DNA of 64,000 nucleotides from Veillonellaceae bacterium. GTDB lineage: Bacteria; Bacillota; Negativicutes; Veillonellales; Veillonellaceae. The stretch is taken from positions 62,001 to 126,000 of the forward strand of contig CAAFUR010000021.1 of assembly GCA_900766245.1 (NCBI GenBank), read 5' to 3'. Made by a program: the position numbers and the translations under genes. The notes below the pieces were generated by a model. It was not told the DNA's origin, ran no database searches, and worked only from the letters and a program-made list of their open reading frames with translations. Position 1 is the first letter of the stretch. Every line of letters begins with the position of its first letter. This document shows, one piece after another, positions 51,352-60,452 of this stretch.

Positions 51352-51560
51352 AAAATACAGGCTTATTACATGTAAAAAAGCTAGTTTGGGGTGGTATAGG
51401 AATTGAGAGTGAATGATTATATATGACGCCCAATTATCCATGTAATACTAGCCATAGTAAAAATATACAAATATATTTTGTGAAAGTATCATATGTAGCG
51501 AACAGGATTAATTAAGAAGATAATTAGCAATTATACGGTGTAATAGGAGAGATATAAGAA

Positions 51561-53282
51561 ATGAGTAAACAATTATGGCGACGTAAGTTTGCTGTGATGG
51601 CTACAGCCGTTGCCACAGCGATACTGAGTAATGCAAGCACTGCAGAGGCTACGACGGTGCTGTATGTACCACAAGATGACCGTCCTGTGAGCTTAGCCTA
51701 TACGGTGGCGACGGCTCAAGAGGCAGGATATACGGTGTTAACACCACCACAATACTATATTTCTGGACGAAACTTTCAAGGAAATGCAGAAGCCATGTGG
51801 AGATGGGTGGACGAGAATGTTAACAAAGCAGATGTGCTCGTATTAAGTACAGATTCCTTGATTTATGGTGGCCTTGTAGATTCTAGAAAGCATAATTTAG
51901 ATTTGCACACCTTGGAATATCGTGTGCGTCATATTGAGGACTTGCACAAAAAATATCCTAATGTGCCAATCTATGCTTTTGGTACAGTGATGCGCTCTCC
52001 GCGTGCTAGTGGAGGCGGTGTGGAGCCAGCCTATTATGATCAATATGGACCAACGATTTTCCGTATTGCTGCATTACAAGATAAATTAGACAGTCAAAAA
52101 TTGACTCCAGATGAGCAAAAAGAATTGTTCATGTTACAAGCTACGGTGCCTGTGGAGTTTTTACAAGATTGGTTCCATCGTCGTCAAAAAAATATGGAAA
52201 TCAACCGTCAGTTAATTGATATAACTAAAAAAGGCGTATTTAAATACTTTGCCTTAGGTCATGACGATACTAGTAGTTTATCTCAATCGGCTATGGAGGG
52301 GCGTTATTTACAAAAATATAGTAAAGGACTTTCTCCTACGCAATATGGTAGTTTCCCAGGAGCCGACCAATTAGGTCTATTATTGATTGCTCGTGACCAT
52401 GTGGATCGCAATCACTTAACCCCTACCTTTGAGGTTATCTATCCTTTAGGTGGTGGTGGAGAAACGGTGCCACACTACGAGGATCAAAAGGTAGAAAAAA
52501 CAATTGCCGAACACGTAGTGGCTGTAGGTGGTACGATGAAAGCCAAAGGCAAACCATCAGTCCTACTAGCGGTGAATACGCCATTAGGTATGGTGACAGG
52601 TGAATCGGAAGCCTTTGAAAACTTTCCAATGATTTCTAGAAGTACTAATGAATTTTTAGATCACATTCAAGCGTCTATGAATCAAGGGGTACCTGTTAGC
52701 ATTGCAGACATTGCTTACTCGAATGGGTCGGATAATACGTTGGTCTATGGATTGTATCAACGGGATTTGCTGTATAAAGTAAGCGCTTATAATGGCTGGA
52801 ATACGGCAAGTAATACTATTGGCTATGCCATAGCACAAGGTATTTTAGGGGTGCACATGGATGATCAAAGTCATCGCGATATGTTGACACAACAATACTT
52901 GGATAACTGGGCATACCAAGCGAATATCCGTAAAGATGTGTATCGAATGCAAGACTCTATCCGCACAGATAATGTGAAATACACAGGTACGTTGAATGAA
53001 ACATTAGAAAGCTATTTAGGTGAACGAGTACAGGACTTTGCAGCTACGTACTTAAAATTAGACCCTCGTACTGTATCAGCTCGATTCCCATGGGGACGCT
53101 TGTTTGAAACTGATATCACCGTATATCGTGAACCTGTGGCTCCGTTACAAAAAGAATTACGCTTGCAACGTGAAGCGGCAGAACGAGCACGGCTAGAAGC
53201 AGAAGCTAAAGCAAAGGCGGAAGCCGAGGCAAAAGCGGCCAAAGAAAAAGCAGAAGCTAAAAAGGTGAAACAAGCTCAATAA
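51561..53282 (+). CDS. DUF4127 family exported protein
   Basis: A 573-residue protein with a Sec signal peptide (about residues 1-29, cleavage after AEA). The DUF4127 domain opens TTVLYVPQDDRPVSLAYTV and contains DVLVLSTDSLIYGGLVDSR and FALGHDDTS. The last 45 residues are a charged alanine/glutamate/lysine coiled coil with KAEAEAK-type repeats, often seen in envelope-associated proteins. The family's function is unknown; DDR and DSRK-like motifs suggest a hydrolase-type active site, which is inference. Monocistronic or paired with the acyltransferase behind its terminator. Confidence 0.88.
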   Translation: MSKQLWRRKFAVMATAVATAILSNASTAEATTVLYVPQDDRPVSLAYTVATAQEAGYTVLTPPQYYISGRNFQGNAEAMWRWVDENVNKADVLVLSTDSLIYGGLVDSRKHNLDLHTLEYRVRHIEDLHKKYPNVPIYAFGTVMRSPRASGGGVEPAYYDQYGPTIFRIAALQDKLDSQKLTPDEQKELFMLQATVPVEFLQDWFHRRQKNMEINRQLIDITKKGVFKYFALGHDDTSSLSQSAMEGRYLQKYSKGLSPTQYGSFPGADQLGLLLIARDHVDRNHLTPTFEVIYPLGGGGETVPHYEDQKVEKTIAEHVVAVGGTMKAKGKPSVLLAVNTPLGMVTGESEAFENFPMISRSTNEFLDHIQASMNQGVPVSIADIAYSNGSDNTLVYGLYQRDLLYKVSAYNGWNTASNTIGYAIAQGILGVHMDDQSHRDMLTQQYLDNWAYQANIRKDVYRMQDSIRTDNVKYTGTLNETLESYLGERVQDFAATYLKLDPRTVSARFPWGRLFETDITVYREPVAPLQKELRLQREAAERARLEAEAKAKAEAEAKAAKEKAEAKKVKQAQ

Positions 53283-53297
53283 TGTTACGTAATACAA

Positions 53298-53326
53298 GAA
53301 GAGGGGGGCGTAGCCCCTCTTTTTTG
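53298..53326 (+). terminator. Terminator after the DUF4127 gene
   Basis: AAGAGGGGGGC-GTA-GCCCCTCTT followed by TTTT. The next ribosome site GGAGG starts directly after the T-tract, so the next gene depends on read-through. Confidence 0.8.
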
Positions 53327-53334
53327 GAGGACTT

Positions 53335-54438
53335 ATGAGAAAACCAGCCATACCGGCCATCACTTATATGCGGGGACTTTGTATGTTAGGTGTTATCGGT
53401 ATCCATGTAGGGTCCTATGCCTTGGCAAACCCTGCGATTAACATCCATCTATTAGGATTATTAGAAATTGTGTCACGATTTACAGTGCCAGCCTTTTTCT
53501 TCTTATCCGCCTTTGGATTGTTTTATCATACATCGGTGGAGGATGAATTTTCCTACTCCAATTTTTTGCACCGTCGTATACAGGTAGTGCTCTATCCATA
53601 TATTGTATGGACTATCTTATATACAGCCTATAATGCGGTGCTAGCCCATAGCGCCTGGGGCTTGATGCCACATGTGTTAGGACTGACACTACTGTTTGGG
53701 AATGGCATGTACCATCTGTATTTCTTGGTGATCCTTCTCTGGTTCTATGCATTGATGCCACTTTGGCGATGGGCTCTACGGTTTATACTGAAAGCGCCAA
53801 TTCTTAGTATGACGGTATTGTTTTTTGTGCAAATGGCAGTAAACTATTGGTCATCGTATATGGCAGGTTCTGTGCAGTTTTCACAAGAATGGTTGCAGTA
53901 TATCTTTAGCATGCGTCTCAATTATTTTGTAGGATTTTATATATGGATTTTCCTATTAGGTGGACTCTTAGCAGAACGATTTGATGCGCTGCTGGAATGG
54001 ATTGACGACCATGGTTTCGGTATCACCGTTGGATTTATTGTATCCTTAGTGTCGATGCTAGGATCCTATTACTATGTGATGGCAGAGTGGGGATATACTC
54101 GATTAGAAGCCATCTATACAGTGCATCAGCTAAGTCCACAAGGATTGGTGTATACAGGTATGGGTTGTATCTTTTTTGTGTGGGCGTTCACCGTGTCATC
54201 CATGAGTGACATAGTGGAAACCTTTTGGACAGAATTGGGAAATGCATCCTATGGGATTTATTTGGTACATCCATTTATGTTGATTCTGTTAGATAAAGTT
54301 TTGCAAATCGGCGGATTAGGATATACAACAACGACAGTCGTGCTTATGTATGTGAGCGCAGTCATCTTGTCTTTTGGAGTGACAAAAGGATTAGAAACAT
54401 TGCCGAAACAAGTACGGGCTTATGTATTAGGCAAGTAA
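53335..54438 (+). CDS. Acyltransferase 3 family membrane protein
   Basis: A 367-residue polytopic protein with about ten membrane segments and the family-3 acyltransferase opening (ITYMRGLCMLGVIGIHVGSYAL, with the conserved histidine) and ending (YGIYLVHPFMLILLDK). Such enzymes O-acetylate or acylate surface sugars. It follows the DUF4127 gene by 52 bases across a leaky-looking terminator. The substrate is unknown. Confidence 0.88.
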   Translation: MRKPAIPAITYMRGLCMLGVIGIHVGSYALANPAINIHLLGLLEIVSRFTVPAFFFLSAFGLFYHTSVEDEFSYSNFLHRRIQVVLYPYIVWTILYTAYNAVLAHSAWGLMPHVLGLTLLFGNGMYHLYFLVILLWFYALMPLWRWALRFILKAPILSMTVLFFVQMAVNYWSSYMAGSVQFSQEWLQYIFSMRLNYFVGFYIWIFLLGGLLAERFDALLEWIDDHGFGITVGFIVSLVSMLGSYYYVMAEWGYTRLEAIYTVHQLSPQGLVYTGMGCIFFVWAFTVSSMSDIVETFWTELGNASYGIYLVHPFMLILLDKVLQIGGLGYTTTTVVLMYVSAVILSFGVTKGLETLPKQVRAYVLGK

Positions 54439-54452
54439 GTCATTTCTTGTAA

Positions 54453-54630
54453 CACTATGCAGCCTGTGGCGTTTGTAACTTAATAAGCAAAGGGAAGAGC
54501 ACGGCATACCTCTCTCAAACGGTATTTCATAATGTTTGTTCGAGGCACGCCGTGCTCTTCTTGGGTTTTGTGTGGGTTAGGTAATAAGGAAGGCCACAAG
54601 GCTGCTACTCGTAACTGCGTTCCTCAGGTG
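54453..54630 (+). repeat. Nested palindromic repeat, unit J (loop type 2)
   Basis: The outer arms CTATGCAGCCTGTGGCG (54455) and GGCCACAAGGCTGCTACTCG (54592-54611) pair. The inner hairpin AAGAGCACGGCATACC...GGCACGCCGTGCTCTT encloses AAACGGTATTTCATAATGTTT as in unit D. The remaining 160 bases to dat show only -10-like motifs (TATAAT at 54742). Confidence 0.85.
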
Positions 54631-54789
54631 GAGGAACGTTATTTGCAAACTTGCGCGTTGCTTAGTTTGCGTTAGTGGTAGATTGTTTGCTTCTACAGGA
54701 GATTTGATGTAAAAGGTGTAGAATTTTATACTTGTCTGTACTATAATGAAGATAATACTTGATTCGTATGTATACTATGAGGTGTTATT

Positions 54790-55644
54790 ATGAAAGAATT
54801 AACATATTTTAATGGCGAGATGGTAGAGTCTGGCGCCAAGGTGGTTAGTCTTGATGATAGAGGATATTGTTTTGGTGATGGTGTATATGAGGTAGTGCGG
54901 GTGTACAATGGTCGCGCTTTTGCCTTTTCCTATCATCAAGATCGCTTGTATCGTTCGATGCGTGAAATGGACATTCCTGTGCGCATGCCTCCTGATGAGT
55001 TGCAAGAGTTGCACGAAATCATGATTGAACAAAGTGAAATTACTGATGGATATATTTACTTACAGATTACTCGTGGGGTAACACCACGTCATCATGCGTT
55101 TGAGCGTTCTAAATTAGAACCGCAAATGTATATGTTTATTAAACCAATTACAACGGATTTAGGGGCCTTGCAAGAAGGTGTAAAAGCCATTACCTTACCT
55201 GATGAACGGTGGGCTCGTGTAGACATTAAAACACTAAACTTAATTCCTAATATTTTAGCACAAACAAAAGCCGAGAAAAAAGGTGCTTATACAGCTATTT
55301 TAGTGCGTGATGGCATTGTTACGGAAGGGGCTACATCTAATGTATTTGTGATGAAAGATGGTGTGTGTTATACGCATCCAGCCGATCATCATATTTTAAA
55401 GGGTATCACTCGTCAGTTAGTGGTAACTCGTGTAGCACCAACAGCAGGGATTACGATTATTGAGCGTGAATTTGATGAAACTTTCCTAAAAGATGCAGAC
55501 GAAATCTTCTTCACTGATACCATTGGTGGCATTATTCCGATTACCACCTTGAATCGTGAACCTGTAGGTGATGGTAAACCAGGTAAAGCAGCAAAAGTAT
55601 TAGCTGAACAATTACAACATTTAATGGAAGAAGGGTTAGCATAA
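54790..55644 (+). CDS. dat: D-amino-acid aminotransferase
   Basis: A 284-residue fold-type IV PLP enzyme. The N-terminus TYFNGEMVESGAKVVSLDDRGYCFGDGVYEVVRVYNG and the PLP-lysine region DIKTLNLIPNILAQTKA (lysine at about residue 145), followed by GIVTEGATSNVFV, match D-amino-acid transaminase of the Bacillus type. It makes D-glutamate and D-alanine for peptidoglycan; a glutamate racemase is also present at the right edge, so the two may be redundant. The next gene overlaps its stop by one base. Confidence 0.92.
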   Translation: MKELTYFNGEMVESGAKVVSLDDRGYCFGDGVYEVVRVYNGRAFAFSYHQDRLYRSMREMDIPVRMPPDELQELHEIMIEQSEITDGYIYLQITRGVTPRHHAFERSKLEPQMYMFIKPITTDLGALQEGVKAITLPDERWARVDIKTLNLIPNILAQTKAEKKGAYTAILVRDGIVTEGATSNVFVMKDGVCYTHPADHHILKGITRQLVVTRVAPTAGITIIEREFDETFLKDADEIFFTDTIGGIIPITTLNREPVGDGKPGKAAKVLAEQLQHLMEEGLA

Positions 55645-56165
55645 TGTCAGTCAAAACGATAACAGGAAGTGCCTTACTCTTAGCAATTGCTTTGCTAAGC
55701 CAAGGATTTCTTCGCATGATTATTCCTATGCACGGTTTAGTGCAATTTTTAGTGGGCTCCATCGTAGGTGCTTGTACGGCACTGGCTACATGGCGCTATG
55801 GTTTGTGGAGTGGATTCATTGTAGCTTGTGTAACGCCTCTTATGGCATTTTTACAAGGTATGTTGACCATACCTTTATTTGTACCTGTGGTGGCTATTGG
55901 TAGCATGGCATATGCAATGACTGTAAAGGTATTAGGAACAAAACGTGTATGGATGACCGCTATTACAGGGGCTATCGTAAAGAGTGTCGTTCTTTATGGT
56001 TTATTCTTGGCACTATTTCAATTGATGCCGGGTATTCCTGAAGTGATGCAAAAAGGGATTTTATTTAGCATGGGTTGGCCACAATTAATTACAGGCACTT
56101 GTGGTATTTTCTTAGCTGCATTCATTGCAAAACGCGGTGGCATTAAGCTCCAGAAACAAGACTAG
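55644..56165 (+). CDS. Predicted ECF-type transporter S component, membrane protein
   Basis: A 173-residue hydrophobic protein with about five membrane segments (ALLLAIALLSQGFLRMIIPM, FIVACVTPLMAFLQGML). It looks like a small substrate-binding (S) component of an energy-coupling-factor transporter; the substrate is not evident and no ECF ATPases are near. It is translationally coupled to dat by a one-base overlap. Confidence 0.65.
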   Translation: MSVKTITGSALLLAIALLSQGFLRMIIPMHGLVQFLVGSIVGACTALATWRYGLWSGFIVACVTPLMAFLQGMLTIPLFVPVVAIGSMAYAMTVKVLGTKRVWMTAITGAIVKSVVLYGLFLALFQLMPGIPEVMQKGILFSMGWPQLITGTCGIFLAAFIAKRGGIKLQKQD

Positions 56166-56548
56166 CAAGTATGTGAATTGTATGTAAGGGAGTATATTCA
56201 TCCGACTATTGACCGCTGTCATTACGAAAAGTACAGGTATTTGTATAGAAATACCTGATAATTAGTATATGGCTAGTGTACGAGGAAGAATAGTTTCTTT
56301 AGATAGTGAATGTATTTAGTGGAAATGCTAGATTTCATTGATTTATAATAAGGAATTTTCATACCAGTAGAAATTGAATACTTTCATAAAACTGTTTAAA
56401 GTACGTAAAGATGAAGGTATCAAGTGAGTTAGATCGGGTTAACTGATTAGGATAATAGGGTACTTGTTATAAAGAGTGAGTATCTCTAAATATGAAGATA
56501 TAGATTTAAGCTATAATAAACAATAGGCAAGTAGTATAGTGGGAATTG
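56166..56548 (+). other. Spacer before the metN promoter: one hairpin, no gene
   Basis: I see no supported reading frame. The perfect 9-base hairpin CAGGTATTT-GTATAG-AAATACCTG (56234-56257) follows the membrane gene without a T-tract and may weakly end its transcript. A TATAAT-like motif near 56346 serves no visible gene. No SAM riboswitch is recognisable. Confidence 0.4.
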
Positions 56549-56578
56549 TTGACAGTCTGTCTACTCACATTGTACAAT
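56549..56578 (+). promoter_or_regulatory. Promoter of metNIQ with overlapping palindrome
   Basis: TTGACA (56549-56554), 18-base spacer, TACAAT (56573-56578). The -35 overlaps GACAG-T-CTGTC (56551-56561), a perfect 5-base-arm palindrome that could be an operator. Confidence 0.65.
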
Positions 56579-56590
56579 TTAGGCATACCC

Positions 56591-56625
56591 AAGAGCTCTT
56601 AGGTTACTGAGAGCTCTTATTTTAT
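56591..56625 (+). terminator. Hairpin with T-rich tail in the metN leader
   Basis: AAGAGCTCT (56591-56599) pairs with AGAGCTCTT (56610-56618), followed by ATTTTATTT. It lies only a few bases after the predicted transcript start and 30 bases before the metN ATG. Confidence 0.6.
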
Positions 56626-56649
56626 TTAGTTTGAAAAGGAGAGGATTTC

Positions 56650-57696
56650 ATGATAGAACTTAAACAGATTCGAAAAGTCTATGAAGGTGCTGTCCGCGTG
56701 GAAGCCTTGAAAGAAATTAATGTAACTATAGAAGAAGGCGAAATTTTTGGGGTTATCGGTCAATCTGGGGCCGGTAAATCTACTTTGATTCGCTGTATCA
56801 ATATGTTGGAACGCCCTACATCTGGATCCGTTATTGTGGACGGTGTAGATTTAACAAAGTTGAACACAGCAGAACTTCGTGAAGAACGCAAACACATTGG
56901 TATGATTTTCCAACACTTTAATTTACTTTCATCCCGCACAGTCTATGAAAATGTGGCATTTCCATTGGAATTGCAAGGATTGTCAAAAGAAGAAATTAGA
57001 GAACGTATTTTACCAATTCTAGACATCGTGAAACTGTCGGATCGTTTAGACAACTATCCGTCTCAATTATCCGGTGGTCAAAAACAACGTGTTGGTATTG
57101 CTCGTGCCTTAGCAAGTAATCCAAAAGTGTTATTATGCGATGAAGCTACGTCAGCTCTTGACCCACAAACAACAAAATCTATTTTGGCGTTGCTAAAAGA
57201 TATCAATCGTCGATTAAACTTGACCATTGTCTTAATTACTCATGAAATGAATGTTATTAAAGAGATTTGTGATCGTGTAGCAGTTATCGAAGGTGGTATG
57301 ATCATTGAAGAAGGTCCTGTAGTAGATGTGTTTACAGAACCGAAACAAGCTACTACAAAAGAGTTCGTCTCTGCCATCATCAGTCATGACTTGCCAGAAG
57401 ATGCGTTGGCTCATTTAACATTGAATGAGACTTGGGTAGAAGGAGCCAATCCGATTGTACGATTGACTTTCAAAGGCAATGTAACAGATGAACCTGTGGT
57501 GGCAAGCATCATCCGTAAATTTGATACAGATGTAAGTATCTTGTTTGGCGGTGTAGATTATATTCAAGATATGAGCTTTGGTCATTTGATTGTAGAATTA
57601 AAAGGGGAGCGCGCTAAATCAGAAGCGGCTATCGACTACTTACATAATTTACCAATTGGAAGCGAGGTGATCGGTTATGTCACAGCAAATCATTAA
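56650..57696 (+). CDS. metN: Methionine ABC transporter ATP-binding protein
   Basis: A 348-residue ABC ATPase. It has Walker A GQSGAGKST at about residues 38-46, signature LSGGQKQRVGIARAL, Walker B VLLCDEATSALD, and a C-terminal NIL ligand-binding domain (about 270-345) that senses methionine and inhibits transport. With metI and metQ it forms a complete methionine importer. It overlaps metI by 20 bases. Confidence 0.96.
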   Translation: MIELKQIRKVYEGAVRVEALKEINVTIEEGEIFGVIGQSGAGKSTLIRCINMLERPTSGSVIVDGVDLTKLNTAELREERKHIGMIFQHFNLLSSRTVYENVAFPLELQGLSKEEIRERILPILDIVKLSDRLDNYPSQLSGGQKQRVGIARALASNPKVLLCDEATSALDPQTTKSILALLKDINRRLNLTIVLITHEMNVIKEICDRVAVIEGGMIIEEGPVVDVFTEPKQATTKEFVSAIISHDLPEDALAHLTLNETWVEGANPIVRLTFKGNVTDEPVVASIIRKFDTDVSILFGGVDYIQDMSFGHLIVELKGERAKSEAAIDYLHNLPIGSEVIGYVTANH

Positions 57697-58330
57697 TTTA
57701 TTGCTACAAGGTTTCTTAGAAACCGTACAAATGACGGTGATTTCCACTGTAGTAGCCGTTCTATTAGGTGTTCCATTGGGCGTAATTTTAGTCATCACCA
57801 GCCGTGGTCATATCATGCAAAATGACGCGGTGAATAAAGTGCTAGGTGCTATCGTAAATGCCACACGTTCCATTCCGTTCATCATTTTGATGGTAGCTAT
57901 CATTCCATTTACTCGATTAGTGGCAGGTACATCCATTGGTACGACTGCAGCTTGCGTGCCATTGACATTGGCGGCCATTCCATTCTTAGCTCGTTTAGTA
58001 GAAACAGCGATTAAAGAAGTGAATGGAGGTGTTATCGAGGCAGCTCAATCGATGGGGGCTACACCATTGCAGATTATTTGGAAAGTGTTGTTGCCAGAAG
58101 CGTTACCAACATTAATCGATAATATTACAGTCCTAATCGTTAACTTAATTAGCTATTCTGCTATGGCAGGTGCTATCGGTGGTGGCGGTCTTGGGGATAT
58201 TGCAATCCGTTACGGATACCAACGTTTCCAAGGGGACGTGATGTTAGCCACTATCATCATCTTAATTGTATTAGTACAAGTCATCCAAAGTGCAGGTGAC
58301 TATTTATCCCGTAAAGTGAATAAAAAATAA
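57677..58330 (+). CDS. metI: Methionine ABC transporter permease
   Basis: A 217-residue permease with five membrane segments and the EAA-type ATPase contact loop (EAAQSMGATPLQIIWKVLLPEALP). It pairs with MetN. The ATG lies 20 bases inside metN after a GGAAGCGAGGTGA-like ribosome site. Confidence 0.96.
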   Translation: MSQQIINLLLQGFLETVQMTVISTVVAVLLGVPLGVILVITSRGHIMQNDAVNKVLGAIVNATRSIPFIILMVAIIPFTRLVAGTSIGTTAACVPLTLAAIPFLARLVETAIKEVNGGVIEAAQSMGATPLQIIWKVLLPEALPTLIDNITVLIVNLISYSAMAGAIGGGGLGDIAIRYGYQRFQGDVMLATIIILIVLVQVIQSAGDYLSRKVNKK

Positions 58331-58340
58331 AGGAGATATT

Positions 58341-59150
58341 ATGAAGCGTATTTTAGTCGGCTTACTAGCCATTGCATCTTTAGTGTTACTATTAGCAGGA
58401 TGCGGTAAAGAAGAAGCGAAACCAGCAGCAGATGCACCAATTAAAGTAGGTGTAACAGCAGGTCCTCATGCAAAAGTTATGGAATTTGTAAAAGGTGAAG
58501 CGGCAAAACAAGGATTGAACATCGAAATCGTTGAGTTCAGCGATTATATTCAACCGAATATTGCCTTAGATCAAAAAGAATTGAATGTGAACTCTTTCCA
58601 ACATCAACCATTCTTGGATAACACAGTAAAAGATAAAGGTTTGAAAATTCAATCTATCGGCAAAACTATTTTGTTACCAATGGCAATTTACTCTAACAAA
58701 TATAAAGATTTGAAAGATGTACCAAATGGCGCTACTGTAGCGATTCCTAACGATCCTACCAATGGTGGTCGTGCCTTGTTATTATTACAACAAGCAGGTT
58801 TGATTACATTAAAAGACGGTGGCACTGTAAAATCTTCCGTAGCAGATATTACAAGCAATCCTAAAAACATTGATATTCGTGAATTAGAAGCGGCACAAAT
58901 TGCTCGTTCCCTAAATGATGTGGATGTAGCAGCAGTGAATACAAACTATGCAATTCCAGCAGGTTTGAATCCACAAAAAGATGCTGTTGTAGTGGAAAGC
59001 ACAGACTCTCCGTATGCTAATGTCATCGCTGTTCGCACAGAAGATGTAAATAATGAAACATATCAAAAACTGTTGAAAATTTACCAATCTGAACCTGTAC
59101 GCAAATTCATTCAAGAAGAATTCAAAGGATCCATTATTCCAGCATTCTAA
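58341..59150 (+). CDS. metQ: Methionine-binding lipoprotein MetQ
   Basis: A 269-residue NlpA/MetQ family binding lipoprotein. The signal ends with lipobox LLAGC at about residue 21, and the mature part starts IKVGVTAGPHAKVMEFV with the family blocks NVNSFQHQPFLDN and IPNDPTNGGRALLLLQ. It delivers D- or L-methionine to MetNI. Last gene of the operon. Confidence 0.97.
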   Translation: MKRILVGLLAIASLVLLLAGCGKEEAKPAADAPIKVGVTAGPHAKVMEFVKGEAAKQGLNIEIVEFSDYIQPNIALDQKELNVNSFQHQPFLDNTVKDKGLKIQSIGKTILLPMAIYSNKYKDLKDVPNGATVAIPNDPTNGGRALLLLQQAGLITLKDGGTVKSSVADITSNPKNIDIRELEAAQIARSLNDVDVAAVNTNYAIPAGLNPQKDAVVVESTDSPYANVIAVRTEDVNNETYQKLLKIYQSEPVRKFIQEEFKGSIIPAF

Positions 59151-59177
59151 GGAATAGAATCAGTAAACAATTATACA

Positions 59178-59223
59178 ACAGAGGTTAGTTGATACACGAG
59201 TATCAACTGCCCTCTGTTTTTTT
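59178..59223 (+). terminator. Terminator of metNIQ
   Basis: ACAGAGG...GTTGATA-CACGAG-TATCAAC...CCTCTGT followed by TTTTTTT, an interrupted stem of 14 pairs. Confidence 0.85.
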
Positions 59224-59266
59224 GTACAAGAAGAATGAATTTATGATATGTGTATGGTATTTCCTA

Positions 59267-59275
59267 TGGTATAAT
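59267..59275 (+). promoter_or_regulatory. Extended -10 promoter of the TrpR-like gene
   Basis: TGGTATAAT with TATAAT at 59270-59275; no clear -35. Confidence 0.55.
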
Positions 59276-59324
59276 GGTAGTGAAATAAAGTACATTCTGA
59301 ATAGAATTATGAAGGAGTAGAAGG

Positions 59325-59612
59325 TTGAATCAAAAACTTAAGAATCCAATGCACGACCAGTTATTTCGGGCAGTCTTGTCTTTGGAAACACTAGAAGAAT
59401 GTTATGAATTTTTTGAAGATATTTGTACCATCGGAGAATTGAAATCCATTTCTCAACGCTTAGAAGTGGCACGACTGTTAAAGGCGGGTACAGGATATGA
59501 CCAAATTGTAGAAGTAACAGGAGCTAGTACAGCTACTATAAGTCGTGTGAAACGGTGCTTAAATTATGGCGCCGATGGTTATAATAAAATTTTACCTCGT
59601 ATTGAAGACTAG
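59325..59612 (+). CDS. YerC/YecD family TrpR-related DNA-binding protein
   Basis: A 95-residue protein of the TrpR/YerC family: the helix-turn-helix is GTGYDQIVEVTGASTATISRVKRCL, preceded by ELKSISQRLEVARLL. The likely start is TTG 59325, seven bases after AAGGAG; an in-frame ATG at 59349 is less well placed. Members are presumed transcription regulators; the ligand is unknown. It lies between metNIQ and a TSUP permease gene. Confidence 0.88.
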   Translation: MNQKLKNPMHDQLFRAVLSLETLEECYEFFEDICTIGELKSISQRLEVARLLKAGTGYDQIVEVTGASTATISRVKRCLNYGADGYNKILPRIED

Positions 59613-59664
59613 AAAATAGAAACAGACATCAAAGTGATGTATATAAGAGAGGAGGGCTCATACT

Positions 59665-60441
59665 ATGGAAGGTGATTTACTCATAGGTATTATACTATTT
59701 TTTGCAGGAGCCCTAGCAGGATTTATTGACTCTATTGTAGGCGGAGGAGGGCTAATTTCGTTGCCAGCGTTGATGCTGACGAATATGCCTGTAGCCATGT
59801 GCTTAGGGACCAATAAATTATCTAGTGTTTTTGGATCTGGCACAGCGATGATTAACTTCGCCAGAAACAAATTGGTAGATTGGGCATTCGTGAAATGGAT
59901 TATGCCATTTACTCTGCTTATCTCCATGGTAGGTGCTTATATAGCAGTCTATGTGCCAGGCACATTTTTAAAACCACTTATCATTGTATTATTGCTAGCT
60001 GTATTCATTGTGGTGCTTACAAAAAAAGATTGGGGTGCCATAGCACAAGTAGAACGTAAATCAGGATGGAAATTACTTGCTTATGTAGCAGTGGCTATTG
60101 TTATCGGCTTATATGATGGATTTCTTGGACCTGGCACAGGGGTGTTTTTAATATTCTATTTCTTGTTTATGGGTTATGATTTCTTAGGCGCATCAGGAAA
60201 TGCCAAAGTACTAAATACAGTGAGTAACTTTGGGTCCTTGATGGTGTTCATCTATATGGATCAAGTGAACTATGGCTATGGTTTAGCAGTTGCAGCGGGA
60301 CAAATTATTGGCGCTACTGCGGGATCAAAGTTAGCCATGATGAAAGGCGCAGGACTAGTGAGATTTTTGTTTATCGCTATGTCTCTGACAATGTTAATGA
60401 AATTGTCCTATGACTATTTACTTTCACAGGGGATTATATAG
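59665..60441 (+). CDS. TSUP (TauE/SafE) family sulfite/anion exporter
   Basis: A 258-residue membrane protein with about eight membrane segments and the duplicated TSUP pattern: AGFIDSIVGGGGLISLPAL in the first half and GLYDGFLGPGTGVFL in the second. TSUP proteins move sulfite, sulfoacetate or other anions. A link to sulfur metabolism fits the nearby methionine importer but is only inference. It is followed by the SDR gene after 11 bases. Confidence 0.9.
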   Translation: MEGDLLIGIILFFAGALAGFIDSIVGGGGLISLPALMLTNMPVAMCLGTNKLSSVFGSGTAMINFARNKLVDWAFVKWIMPFTLLISMVGAYIAVYVPGTFLKPLIIVLLLAVFIVVLTKKDWGAIAQVERKSGWKLLAYVAVAIVIGLYDGFLGPGTGVFLIFYFLFMGYDFLGASGNAKVLNTVSNFGSLMVFIYMDQVNYGYGLAVAAGQIIGATAGSKLAMMKGAGLVRFLFIAMSLTMLMKLSYDYLLSQGII

Positions 60442-60452
60442 TAGGAGTAACT

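Noticed and set aside
56166..56649. SAM riboswitch or T-box before metN
   Set aside because: None of the conserved blocks of either class is visible; the leader after the promoter is only about 65 nt.
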